A stretch of DNA of 64,000 nucleotides from Streptomyces shenzhenensis (GTDB taxonomy: Bacteria > Actinomycetota > Actinomycetes > Streptomycetales > Streptomycetaceae). Under the pieces are notes generated by a model. The model saw nothing but the letters and a program-made list of their open reading frames with translations. It was not told where the DNA came from and ran no database searches. The stretch spans positions 310,001 to 374,000 of the forward strand of contig NZ_PENI01000005.1 of the NCBI RefSeq assembly GCF_003688995.1, given 5' to 3'. The stretch's first letter is position 1; the number at the start of each line of letters is the position of its first letter. Below are positions 9,332-16,483 of the stretch, in pieces. The translations under genes were made by a program, and so were the position numbers.

Positions 9332-9577
9332 ATGCCAGCTCTCAATGTGGAGTTCAGCGAACGCGAGCTAGCGGACCTGCGGCAGATCGCCAAGGAGCGC
9401 GGTACGTCGATGAAGGCACTCGTGCGTGAGGCTGCCGCGGCCGACATCGCCCGGCACCGGGCACTCCAGGAGGGCGCCGAGGCCTTCCGCCGCTTCTTCG
9501 CCGCCCATGCCGCCGAGTTCGCCGCCGCGTTCCCGGACGACGAACCGCCCGCCAAGGGTGTGGGACGGGCCGCCTGA
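9332..9577 (+). CDS. Antitoxin-like small DNA-binding protein (RHH/CopG-like)
   Basis: This 81-residue protein has an N-terminal beta strand (LNVEFSERELADL) followed by helices with RGTSMKALVREAAAADI, the pattern of ribbon-helix-helix antitoxins. The acidic/alanine-rich C-terminus (FPDDEPPAKG) would bind the toxin. It starts at ATG 9332 after GAGGG and ends 4 bp before the Fic-like gene, so the two are almost certainly co-translated. The promoter ahead carries a palindrome suited to autoregulation. Assignment as antitoxin rests on size, fold pattern and position. Confidence 0.75.
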   Translation: MPALNVEFSERELADLRQIAKERGTSMKALVREAAAADIARHRALQEGAEAFRRFFAAHAAEFAAAFPDDEPPAKGVGRAA

Positions 9578-9581
9578 ACCG

Positions 9582-9959
9582 ATGCCGCCCGTCTTCCACA
9601 TCGACGTGCCCTGGCTGCTCCAGCGGCATGAGGAAGTGCTCCCGGACCAGCCGGCGGTCGACGACCTCTCCGCGCTGGTCGCCGCCGTCGCCCGGCACCG
9701 CGTCGACCCGCCCCGGCTCGGTGCGGACGCCGATCCGGCCTGGCGGGCCGCCGCCCTGCTGCACACCCTCGCCCTGCTCAGGCCGCTGCCGTCGGCCAAC
9801 GCCCGCTTCGCCTGCGCCACCGCCGTGGCCTACATGTTCGCCAGCGGCGTCGGCGTCGACCCGCCCCACGGCGCCCTCGTCGGCCTCACGCGTGACCTGA
9901 TGGCCGGCAAGGCGGACGTGTACGCCGCGGCCGACCGGATCCGTTCCTGGCAGCTGTGA
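9582..9959 (+). CDS. Doc/Fic-like toxin component with degenerate active-site motif
   Basis: This 125-residue protein has the length and helical layout of Doc-type toxins (FHIDVPWLLQRHEEVL at the start; ALLHTLALLRPLPSANARFACATAVAYMFASG in the middle, split here: ALLHTLALLRPLP then SANARFACATA). In Fic/Doc proteins the catalytic motif is HxFx(D/E)GNxR; at the matching place this protein reads RPLPSANAR. The catalytic His is Arg and the GN is AN, while the final N-A-R is kept. It is therefore either inactive as an AMP-transferase/kinase, or works differently. ATG 9582 lies 4 bp after the antitoxin stop. Streptomyces carry many Doc-like modules; whether this degenerate form is common was not checked. 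Confidence 0.7.
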   Translation: MPPVFHIDVPWLLQRHEEVLPDQPAVDDLSALVAAVARHRVDPPRLGADADPAWRAAALLHTLALLRPLPSANARFACATAVAYMFASGVGVDPPHGALVGLTRDLMAGKADVYAAADRIRSWQL

Positions 9960-10483
9960 GCCCGGCGCGCGGACGGCCCCGGACCCTCGGGCGGCGGGGG
10001 AGAGGGGAAAGGGGGCGGGGGAACGGCCGTCCGGCCGCCGGCCCCCCGCCCCGGGGCCGCCGACCGAGGGCGGGAGGAACGGGGTCGGCGGCCGGTCGCG
10101 CGCGGGAGAGCCGTCGTTCCGCGCGGGGCCTTTTCGGGAAGGCCGGTCCCCAGTGGACCATCCGGCCGCCCGCGGGGGGAGCGTGCGCGCCGCACCGATG
10201 CGTGCACGCGCTTCACACGGGGTGCACGCCCGCACCGCGGCCGGACACCAACACCGGCTTCCGGCAGGCATTCTGACTTTCCTTCAACGCGGCCGATGTT
10301 GCACGTGCGCCTTGTTGGTCGTGTGGGAGTTGTGCAAAGGTGAATCGGCCCGTGCGGGGGGTAAAGGCCGGGCCTCATTTCGACCACCGAGGAACCGGAC
10401 CGGGATCGACGCGACGCCGGTGAATTCCCGCTCCCCGCGCGCACGCTCAGGGTCGCCCCTTACGCACCAAAGGAATCCGCTCC
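9960..10483 (+). promoter_or_regulatory. Gene-free region: terminator-like hairpins then promoter region
   Basis: No convincing gene lies in these 524 bases. At about 10013-10072 a G-rich run and a C-rich run (GGGGCGGGGG and CCCCCCGCCCC) can pair and probably end the toxin-antitoxin transcript. The stretch 10260-10400 is less GC-rich and holds several TTG and TGTG elements, so it probably contains the promoter of the sigma/ricin gene; I cannot fix the boxes. An AAAGGA ribosome binding site at 10468-10474 precedes GTG 10484. Confidence 0.5.
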
Positions 10484-12124
10484 GTGTTCACCCCCCGCCC
10501 CCCTCGTCCCCCGTATCCGCCGCCGGGCGCAGCACCCGGAGAGTCGGACGAGTCCCTCGCCGCTCCGCTGCGCGCGGGCTCGGACGCGGAGGCCGCACGA
10601 TCCGCCGGGCTGCTGATGGCACGGCACTGGCAGCCGGCGCAGGACTACGCGGCGATCTGCCTCGCCACCCCGGGCAGCCTCGCCCACCTGGTCACCGCCG
10701 CCGCCTTCCACCAGGTCCTCGACCTGGTGGCGCTGGGCGAGAGCGCCGACGCGCTGCGGCCCCGGCTGCTGGTCGCCGTCCGCGACATGGTCGAGAACTG
10801 GTCCGCCGACGCGGGCATGACCGAGGTGATGCCGGGCCTGGGGAAGCCCGCGGGGGGCCGCGGCATGCGCGCGGCGAAGTCCCTGACCCCCGAGAACCGC
10901 GCACTCGCCGAGCGCGCGTACGAGGGCCTTCCGCCGCTCGACCGGAGCCTGCTGTGGCACACCGAGGTCGAGGCCGAGTCCATCAACGTCCCGGCCGGCC
11001 TGCTCGGCATGGACGCGGACAGCGCGGCCGTCGCGCTCGAACACGCCCGGGAGAAATTCCGCGAAGGCTGTGTGAGCGCCCACCGGGAACTCGCGCCGAG
11101 CAAGGACTGCCGCTTCTACAACCGTCTCCTCGACGTGCCGATCCGGCGTGGCGGCGCGCTGCTGCCGGATGTCCGCCGGCATCTCGCGGAGTGCCGCCAC
11201 TGCCGGCACGCCGCCGAGCAACTCGGCCATGTCGAGGCCGGCTTGGGCCTGCTGCTGGCCGAGGCGGTGCTCGGCTGGGGAGCCCGCCGCTATGTCGACT
11301 CGCGTCCCGGCCGCACCCGCCCGGCGGGCCCGCGGGCCCGCGGCACGGCCCGGCACGGCGGTGGCCGGCCGGGCGGGAGCGGACGGCACCGCCTGCTGGA
11401 CCGGATACCGGCACCCGCGCGGCGCGCCGCCAGGGCGGCCCGCCGGTCGCCGCGGACCCTGCTCATAGGCGTCGGTGTCGCCGGGGTCGGGCTGCTCGCC
11501 ACGGTGCTCGCCGTCAGCGTGTGGCCGGAGGGCGGCGACGGGTCCGACCCGGTCTCCTCCACCAGCGCCTCCGGCGGCCGCGGCACACTGCCGGGCAGTG
11601 ACGCGGTGTCCCCGTCCGCGTCCGACGCCCCGGTCCGGCCCGGCGCGCTCGGCCAGACCCGGCTGCGCAACGCGGCGGCCGATCTGTGCCTCGACATCAA
11701 GGGCAGACCGCGGGCCGGGGCCGGCATCGTCCTCGCGGCGTGCTCGCCGGCGTGGAGCCAGCAGTGGACGTACGAGAACGACGGGCTGCTGCGCAACGCG
11801 GCCGACGCCGAACTGTGCCTGGACTCGCACGCGGACGCCGGTGTGGTCATTCTCGGCGCCTGCGCGCCGGCCACCGGCACGCGGGGCACCGACGTGCGCT
11901 ACGACCTCACGGTCCAGGGCGAGTTGCTGCCCCGCTGGGACGAGACCCTCGCGCTCGCCCCGGGCGCCGACGGCTCCGTCGCCGACGTCGTCGTCAAGGT
12001 CCGTGACGGCTCCGACGGCCAGCGCTGGCTCACCGACCCGCCCCCGGCCACCCCCGGCTCCCTGTCGATCACCGGTACCGACACCCCCACGGCCCAGCCG
12101 GCCCGACTGCCCGCGCGGGACTAG
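10484..12124 (+). CDS. ECF-sigma-like / zinc-finger / TM / ricin-lectin fusion protein
   Basis: This 546-residue protein joins four parts. Residues about 20-110 resemble sigma region 2. Residues about 140-205 resemble sigma region 4 (LPPLDRSLLWHTEVE...LGMD...ALEHAREKFREGC). A zinc-binding anti-sigma-type motif follows (H-x3-C-x2-C in HLAECRHCRHAAEQL, about 230-245). After a basic linker there is one TM helix (about 325-348) and a ricin B-like beta-trefoil (about 385-520). I recall ECF groups with fused membrane anti-sigma extensions, and this fits that type. It could release or control a sigma module in response to external sugars. The sigma part is divergent and may not be active. GTG 10484 follows AAAGGA. 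The stop codon TAG is shared with the TA target site of a MITE. Confidence 0.78.
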   Translation: MFTPRPPRPPYPPPGAAPGESDESLAAPLRAGSDAEAARSAGLLMARHWQPAQDYAAICLATPGSLAHLVTAAAFHQVLDLVALGESADALRPRLLVAVRDMVENWSADAGMTEVMPGLGKPAGGRGMRAAKSLTPENRALAERAYEGLPPLDRSLLWHTEVEAESINVPAGLLGMDADSAAVALEHAREKFREGCVSAHRELAPSKDCRFYNRLLDVPIRRGGALLPDVRRHLAECRHCRHAAEQLGHVEAGLGLLLAEAVLGWGARRYVDSRPGRTRPAGPRARGTARHGGGRPGGSGRHRLLDRIPAPARRAARAARRSPRTLLIGVGVAGVGLLATVLAVSVWPEGGDGSDPVSSTSASGGRGTLPGSDAVSPSASDAPVRPGALGQTRLRNAAADLCLDIKGRPRAGAGIVLAACSPAWSQQWTYENDGLLRNAADAELCLDSHADAGVVILGACAPATGTRGTDVRYDLTVQGELLPRWDETLALAPGADGSVADVVVKVRDGSDGQRWLTDPPPATPGSLSITGTDTPTAQPARLPARD

Positions 12125-12283
12125 GGTCTTTCGTTTGGATCAGGCCGGATCAGGGAGCGGGGTCTGGTGCCGTGGATCGCAAGGCGGAGGAGGGCGGCAG
12201 GGCGGAGCCCTGACAACCGACGACAACGCCGCGAGGCGCGGTGCCAGGGCCCGCGAGCCCGGCATGATCCAAACGAGAGGCCC
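12124..12283. mobile_element. 160-bp MITE with TA target duplication
   Basis: The element has near-perfect terminal inverted repeats of about 19 bp: GGGTCTTTCGTTTGGATCA on the left, and on the right the inverse of GGGCCTCTCGTTTGGATCA, with two mismatches. TA dinucleotides at 12122-12123 and 12284-12285 look like a target duplication, as for IS630/Tc1-type elements. There is no transposase gene inside, so it needs a copy in trans. I recognise this sequence type as dispersed in Streptomyces genomes. It is inserted in the stop codon of the preceding gene, and the TA plus the first G of the element rebuilds TAG. Confidence 0.8.
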
Positions 12284-12320
12284 TAGGCGCTCCGCTGGAA
12301 GTGCCGCGCTGTGCCGTCGG

Positions 12321-12376
12321 TCGGCTGCGGCACCGTCGTGGCTGGTCGCGCAGTTCCCCGCGCCCCTTCAGGGCGC
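12321..12376. repeat. Dispersed Streptomyces intergenic repeat
   Basis: The stretch containing GCTGGTCGCGCAGTTCCCCG and then CGCCCCTTCAGGGCGC is a sequence I recognise as recurring in intergenic regions of many Streptomyces genomes. It ends in a small hairpin (GCGCCCC/GGGCGC). No second copy is seen in this window, so the repeat status is from memory. Confidence 0.4.
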
Positions 12377-12532
12377 TGCCGAACCGCGGCGGACTTCACC
12401 GGACCCGCCCCGCCCGGGACCGGCGGGCGGCTTCCCCGGTGGACTCCTGTCCGCCGGGGGAGCGGGCCTCTTCCCTGGCGGTCGGGCGGGCGACACCTCG
12501 CGGGCGGCCGCCACGTTCAGCCGGTCGGGGTC

Positions 12533-13096
12533 TCAGCCTTCGGCCGTGTCGGCGGCGGGCGAGCCGTTCGCCTCCTCGGTGTCGGGTCCCTGGGCGCGCA
12601 CCCGCTGGACGTGTTCCAGGGACGCGCGCAGTTCGGTGAGCCAGTCGTCGGTGTGGCGCTGGACCAGGCGTACGCACCAGGCGAGGGCCTCGCTGCGGCT
12701 GCGGGCCACTCCCGCGGCGATCAGTGTGTCGAGGACCTGCCGCTCGGGCTGCCGCAGCCGGGTCATCACCGGCGCGGCGACATGGGTGAACAGGGCCCGC
12801 CGGCCGCCGCACTCCACGCCCCAGGACACCTTTCTGCCGAACCGGTGCTCGGCCTCGCCGGCCACCGCCATCCGGGCCTGGCGGGTGCGTTCCCGGAACT
12901 CCTGGATGCGGCCCTCGACGGCGGCGGCCCGCTCGGTGTCCGCGGTGCCCTCGGCGAGCCGGGGTTCGGGGATGCGGCCGATGACGGTGATCTCCTCGCG
13001 GTCGGCGGTCACCTCGACCAGCTCCGTGAAGAGATCCTCGGGGACGCGGCCGGCGAACCAGCCGCGCAGCTTCTCCAGCTGTTCTGCGGTAAGCAT
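12533..13096 (-). CDS. Conserved hypothetical protein with RHH-like C-terminal region
   Basis: This 187-residue soluble protein is not one I can name. Its N-terminal half ([25 protein letters not shown]) looks alpha/beta, the middle is highly charged (about 45-80), and residues about 115-155 ([30 protein letters not shown]) resemble the strand-helix-helix of ribbon-helix-helix regulators. A perfect inverted repeat directly abuts its start codon, which fits autoregulation or leaderless transcription. There is no Shine-Dalgarno sequence. The C-terminal tail is acidic and Ala-rich. A DNA-binding role is inference only. Confidence 0.65.
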   Translation of the reverse strand: MLTAEQLEKLRGWFAGRVPEDLFTELVEVTADREEITVIGRIPEPRLAEGTADTERAAAVEGRIQEFRERTRQARMAVAGEAEHRFGRKVSWGVECGGRRALFTHVAAPVMTRLRQPERQVLDTLIAAGVARSRSEALAWCVRLVQRHTDDWLTELRASLEHVQRVRAQGPDTEEANGSPAADTAEG

Positions 13097-13110
13097 GTAA
13101 TGACGATTAC
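13097..13110 (-). promoter_or_regulatory. Inverted repeat GTAAT-N4-ATTAC abutting a start codon
   Basis: On the minus strand the sequence GTAATCGTCATTAC ends exactly where the ATG of the RHH-like gene begins. It would overlap the -10 region of a leaderless transcript, so a bound protein would block transcription. Confidence 0.45.
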
Positions 13111-13420
13111 TCCACCGGCGCGGGAGCGCAAGAGCCCCCTGGCGCTGTCCGCCGAGAGCGGAACCGGAGTGTTTCAGGACGTTTGCCGGGGCACCGGAAA
13201 CCGGCCAGTCGGCGGCGTACGCCGATCAAGGACAGCCACGTTGCGGGCGTGGACGGCCTCACCACCGTCACTTCACGCCACTGATTCAATACGCAAGGTT
13301 ACTGAAAGCCGCGGGTCGGATGTGAGTTCCGGCGGTGGACTCGGCAGACTCGCGCTCGCCGCCGCGGCACCGACCGGGCCGGACGGCACCCTCGTCGAAT
13401 CGAGCGGAAGGATGCACACA

Positions 13421-13855
13421 ATGCGGAACACCGCGCGCTGGGCAGCGACCCTCGGCCTCACGGCCGCCGCCGTCTGCGGACCCCTGACCGGGGCCGCCGT
13501 CGCCTCCCCCGGCGCCACCCCGGCGTCGCTGTACGCCCCCTCGGCCCTGGTGCTCACCGTCGGCCGCGGCTACAGCGCGGCCCTCGCCACCCCGGAGCGG
13601 GCCGTCACCCTGACCTGTGCGCCCGCGCCGTCCGGCAGCCACCCTGCCGCGGCCCTGGCCTGCGCCGAACTGGGGCTCGCCGGCGGTGACCTCGCCGCCC
13701 TGGCGCCGCGCGAGGACGCGGTGTGCACCAGGGAGTACGACCCGGTGGTGGTCACGGCCGAGGGGGTCTGGCAGGGCCGACGCGTCTTTGCCGAGCGCAC
13801 CTTCGCCAACGCGTGCGTGAAGAACGCCCACGGGGCCGGCGTCTTCGCGTTCTGA
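13421..13855 (+). CDS. ssi: Subtilisin inhibitor of the SSI family, P1 = Arg
   Basis: This 144-residue secreted inhibitor has a signal peptide (about 1-29) and the SSI core: ALVLTVG at the start of the mature part, AVTLTCAP, the reactive-site loop, and a C-terminal [10 protein letters not shown]. The four core Cys (66, 81, 102, 132) give the two family disulfides. In classical SSI the reactive site is C-P-M-V-Y; here it is C-T-R-E-Y, so P1 is Arg104 and P1' is Glu105. That predicts inhibition of trypsin-like enzymes rather than, or as well as, subtilisin. ATG 13421 was chosen because GGAAGG lies 8-10 nt before it; ATG 13412 is too close. The 324 bases upstream hold no gene. Confidence 0.93.
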   Translation: MRNTARWAATLGLTAAAVCGPLTGAAVASPGATPASLYAPSALVLTVGRGYSAALATPERAVTLTCAPAPSGSHPAAALACAELGLAGGDLAALAPREDAVCTREYDPVVVTAEGVWQGRRVFAERTFANACVKNAHGAGVFAF

Positions 13856-13860
13856 GAGAC

Positions 13861-13939
13861 CGGGATCGCCGCTCGCCGCGCCGCCGGAAGGGCCCGCGAG
13901 TGGGGAGCGCGGGCACCCGCGCGCGGAACGGCGATCCCG
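13861..13939 (+). terminator. Large stem-loop after the inhibitor gene
   Basis: An 11-bp arm CGGGATCGCCG (13861-13871) pairs with CGGCGATCCCG (13929-13939). The loop contains a smaller GCGCGGG/CCCGCGC hairpin. It starts 5 bp after the stop codon and probably ends the ssi transcript. Confidence 0.55.
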
Positions 13940-14090
13940 CCCGGGGGCGGCGGCCGGAGTGGGGCCGGCCGCCGCCCCGGGAACACATCACCCGCCGGAC
14001 ACCGAGGCCGGCGACCATCAGGGCGAGGCGGCCGTCGAGACCACCCTGGCCATGACGTGCCGCCCCCTGGTGCCCGCGGCGGGCAGCGGT

Positions 14091-14126
14091 GAGGGGCCGC
14101 CGTCTCCCTGCGGACGGCGGCCCCTC
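14091..14126. terminator. Perfect 14-bp stem-loop terminator
   Basis: GAGGGGCCGCCGTC and its exact complement flank an 8-nt loop. The hairpin lies between the ssi gene and the end of the efflux-pump gene on the other strand, so it may serve both. Confidence 0.7.
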
Positions 14127-14171
14127 GGCTCGGTTGCTCCGGTCAGCGGCCCCGTGGAGCCCGGGCGTGGA

Positions 14172-15674
14172 TCACATGTGCACCACCGGCGCCGCGTCGG
14201 CGTTCTGCTGCGCACCGCGGCGGAACAGGAGCAGCGCGATCAGCGCGCCCGCGGCGAAGAGGCCGGCCGACCACCAGAAGGCGGTCGTGTAGCTCTCGAT
14301 GGTCGCCTGAGCCTGGACCGCCTTGCTGGTGGCGTCCCGGCCGGCCAGGTAGTCGGTGGCGGCGCTCGCGGCGAGCGTGTTCAGCAGGGCCGTGCCGATC
14401 GAACCGCCCACCTGCTGCATGGCGTTGACGGTCGCGGACGCCACGCCCGCGTCCTCGGCGGCGACCCCGCCGGTGGCCAGCTGCATGGCGGGGGGCATGA
14501 CCAGGCCGAGACCCACGCCGGTCACGATCAGCTGCGGCAGCACCGTGGTGGCGTAGTTGGAGCCGATCCCGATGCCGGTCAGCCAGGCCATGCCCACGGC
14601 GGCGACGGCGAAGCCCAGGGAGATGACGGCCTTGGGGCCGAACCGGGGCAGCAGCACCGTGGTGCCGAGCTGGGCGGTCACCATCAGCGCGCCCACCATC
14701 GGCAGGAACGCCACACCCGTCTTCGTCGGGCTGAAGCCGAGGTTGAGCTGGAGGTAGTAGGTGAGGAAGAGGAACACGCCGAACATGCCCGCGCCGGTGA
14801 TCAGCACCGAGATGAACGAGGCGGCCCGGCCGCGGTCGAGCAGGATGCGCAGCGGCAGCAGCGGGTGCGCGGCGCGGGTCTGCCACCAGGCGAACGCGGC
14901 CAGCAGCAGACCGCCCGCGACCAGGAAGCCCCAGGTCAGCGGCGAACCCCAGTCGTGCGTCTCGGCGTTGGAGAAGCCGTAGACCATGGCGAAGAGACCG
15001 GTGGCGACCAGGATCGTGCCCGGCACGTCGAGCTTGGAGTTCGCCGCGTCCCGGTGGTTGGTCAGCAGCATCGAACCGCCGATGAAGGCGACCACCGCGA
15101 TGGCCACGTTGACGTACAGCGTCCAGCGCCAGTCGAGGGCGTCGGTGAGCACACCGCCGAGCAGCAGCCCCACCGCGCCGCCGGCCCCGGCGATGGCGCC
15201 GTACACGCTGAACGCCCGGGCCCGCTCCCGGGCGTCGGTGAACGTGGTGTTGAGCAGCGACAGCGCCGCGGGCGCGAGCAGCGCGCCGAAGGCACCCTGC
15301 AGGGCGCGGGCGGCGACCAGCATGGCGAAGCCGTTCGCGGCGCCGCCGAGCGCGGAGACGGCGGCGAAGCCGACGACGCCGACGAGGAAGGCCGGCTTGC
15401 GGCCGAACAGGTCGGCGATGCGCCCGCCGAGCAGCAGCAGCGAGGCGAAGGCCAGCGCGTACGCGGTGACGATCCACTGCCGGTTGCCGTCGGAGAAACC
15501 GAGGTCCGCCTGGGCGGACGGCAGGGCGATGTTCACGATCGTGGCGTCGAGCACCACCATCAGCTGCGCGACGGCCACGATCGCGAGGATCCACCAGCGT
15601 CGCGCCGGGGGCGTCGCGGGCGGCGCCGCCACGGCGCCCGCGACGGCGCCGTCGGTCAGGGTCTTCTGGGACAT
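14172..15674 (-). CDS. DHA2-family (EmrB/QacA-type) MFS drug exporter
   Basis: This 500-residue membrane protein has the 14-helix layout of the DHA2 proton-drug antiporters. Helix 1 holds VAQLMVVLDATIVNIALP, the conserved motif D1. Motif A is LFGRKPAF after helix 2, and motif C-like glycines lie in GAIAGAGGAVG. Basic and acidic residues are few within the helices. It should export a hydrophobic drug or metabolite in exchange for protons. ATG 15672-15674 has a fair upstream AG-rich site. Two palindromes with GAAAC/GTTTC half-sites lie just upstream, which suggests control by a TetR-type repressor, but no such gene is found in the window. The substrate is unknown. Confidence 0.92.
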   Translation of the reverse strand: MSQKTLTDGAVAGAVAAPPATPPARRWWILAIVAVAQLMVVLDATIVNIALPSAQADLGFSDGNRQWIVTAYALAFASLLLLGGRIADLFGRKPAFLVGVVGFAAVSALGGAANGFAMLVAARALQGAFGALLAPAALSLLNTTFTDARERARAFSVYGAIAGAGGAVGLLLGGVLTDALDWRWTLYVNVAIAVVAFIGGSMLLTNHRDAANSKLDVPGTILVATGLFAMVYGFSNAETHDWGSPLTWGFLVAGGLLLAAFAWWQTRAAHPLLPLRILLDRGRAASFISVLITGAGMFGVFLFLTYYLQLNLGFSPTKTGVAFLPMVGALMVTAQLGTTVLLPRFGPKAVISLGFAVAAVGMAWLTGIGIGSNYATTVLPQLIVTGVGLGLVMPPAMQLATGGVAAEDAGVASATVNAMQQVGGSIGTALLNTLAASAATDYLAGRDATSKAVQAQATIESYTTAFWWSAGLFAAGALIALLLFRRGAQQNADAAPVVHM

Positions 15675-15723
15675 CGGGGAGCCACTCCAGGGAAGTCGTC
15701 CGGGTTGAGCAAAGAGAAGGTAA

Positions 15724-15784
15724 ACGAAACTGTTTCGTACACATCGAGGCTAGACCACGGTGAGCGAAACGGCAACGTTTCGCT
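15724..15784. promoter_or_regulatory. Two palindromic operators between efflux pump and SRPBCC gene
   Basis: ACGAAAC-T-GTTTCGT (15724-15738) and AGCGAAACG-GCAA-CGTTTCGCT (15763-15784) are both perfect inverted repeats and share the GAAAC/GTTTCG core. The first lies about 50 bp upstream of the exporter start. Such cores are typical of TetR-family operators. The cognate repressor is not in the window. Confidence 0.6.
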
Positions 15785-15825
15785 GAAGCGCGGGGCCGTC
15801 GCGGGGCCGACACCGGGCCGGCGGC

Positions 15826-15945
15826 GCGCCGCTCCTGGAGCGCCCGCGGCCCGCAGGGGAGATCGTGGAGGTGTGCGGTCTGCGCCGGCCCAGCACCTCC
15901 CGGCACCGCAAGGTGCGCAGGGAACCCGCCACCCCGAAGGGCTGA
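15826..15945 (+). pseudogene. Remnant of an ArsR-family regulator (C-terminal HTH part)
   Basis: A frame ending in TGA at 15943-15945 reads LLERPRPAGEIVEVCGLRRP then STSRHRKVRREPATPKG. This follows the ArsR winged-helix pattern (LL..RPRPAGEIAE.CGLSRPA.SRHLKVLREAGLV), but the recognition helix has lost key hydrophobics (HLKVLRE to HRKVRRE) and the protein stops soon after. No start codon or N-terminal part remains. ArsR genes often precede SRPBCC (AHSA1) genes in one operon, and here the remnant ends 6 bp before such a gene, which supports the assignment. Confidence 0.6.
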
Positions 15946-15951
15946 TCCACC

Positions 15952-16479
15952 ATGTCCGCCGAACTCACCGGAACCTATGTGACCTTGACCGACGGCCGCC
16001 CCGCCGTCCGCTTCAGCCGCACCTACGACCAACCGATCGACCGCGTCTGGCGGTTCGTGACCGACCCCGCCGAACTGCCCCAGTGGTTCCCGTCCCACGC
16101 CGAGATCGAGCTGCGGTCCGGCGGCACCATCCGGTTCAGCGGCGACCCGCACATGCCGGAGTCCACCGGCCGGGTGCTCGCCGTCGACCCGCCCCGGCGG
16201 CTGTCCTTCGACTGGGGCGGCGACGAGCTGCGCTTCGACCTGGCGGAGACCGCCGACCGGCGCACCCGGTTCACCCTCACCAACGTCCTCGGCGAGGAGA
16301 ACACGGCCGCCCGCAACGGTGCCGGCTGGGAGGTGTGCCTCGCCGCGCTGGACGCGATGGCCCGCGGCGAGGCCTTCACCGGGCCGCACGCCGGGGCGAG
16401 CGCACCCTGGAAGGAGTTCTACGCCGCCTACCTCGCCGCCGGGGTCCCCTCCGGCGCACCCGTGCCCGGCCTCGGCTGA
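15952..16479 (+). CDS. SRPBCC (AHSA1-type) domain protein
   Basis: This 175-residue protein has the START-like helix-grip fold of activator-of-Hsp90 homologues. It opens with FSRTYDQPIDRVWRFVTDP; 'LPQWFPS', the strand 'GRVLAVDPPRRLSFDWG' and the C-terminal helix with GWEVCLAALDAMARG are all family-like. Such proteins bind hydrophobic ligands or act in stress or toxin responses. It starts 6 bp after the ArsR remnant, so it was probably the second gene of an ArsR-SRPBCC operon whose regulator has decayed. It ends 4 bp before the convergent ABC gene. Confidence 0.88.
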   Translation: MSAELTGTYVTLTDGRPAVRFSRTYDQPIDRVWRFVTDPAELPQWFPSHAEIELRSGGTIRFSGDPHMPESTGRVLAVDPPRRLSFDWGGDELRFDLAETADRRTRFTLTNVLGEENTAARNGAGWEVCLAALDAMARGEAFTGPHAGASAPWKEFYAAYLAAGVPSGAPVPGLG

Positions 16480-16483
16480 CCCC

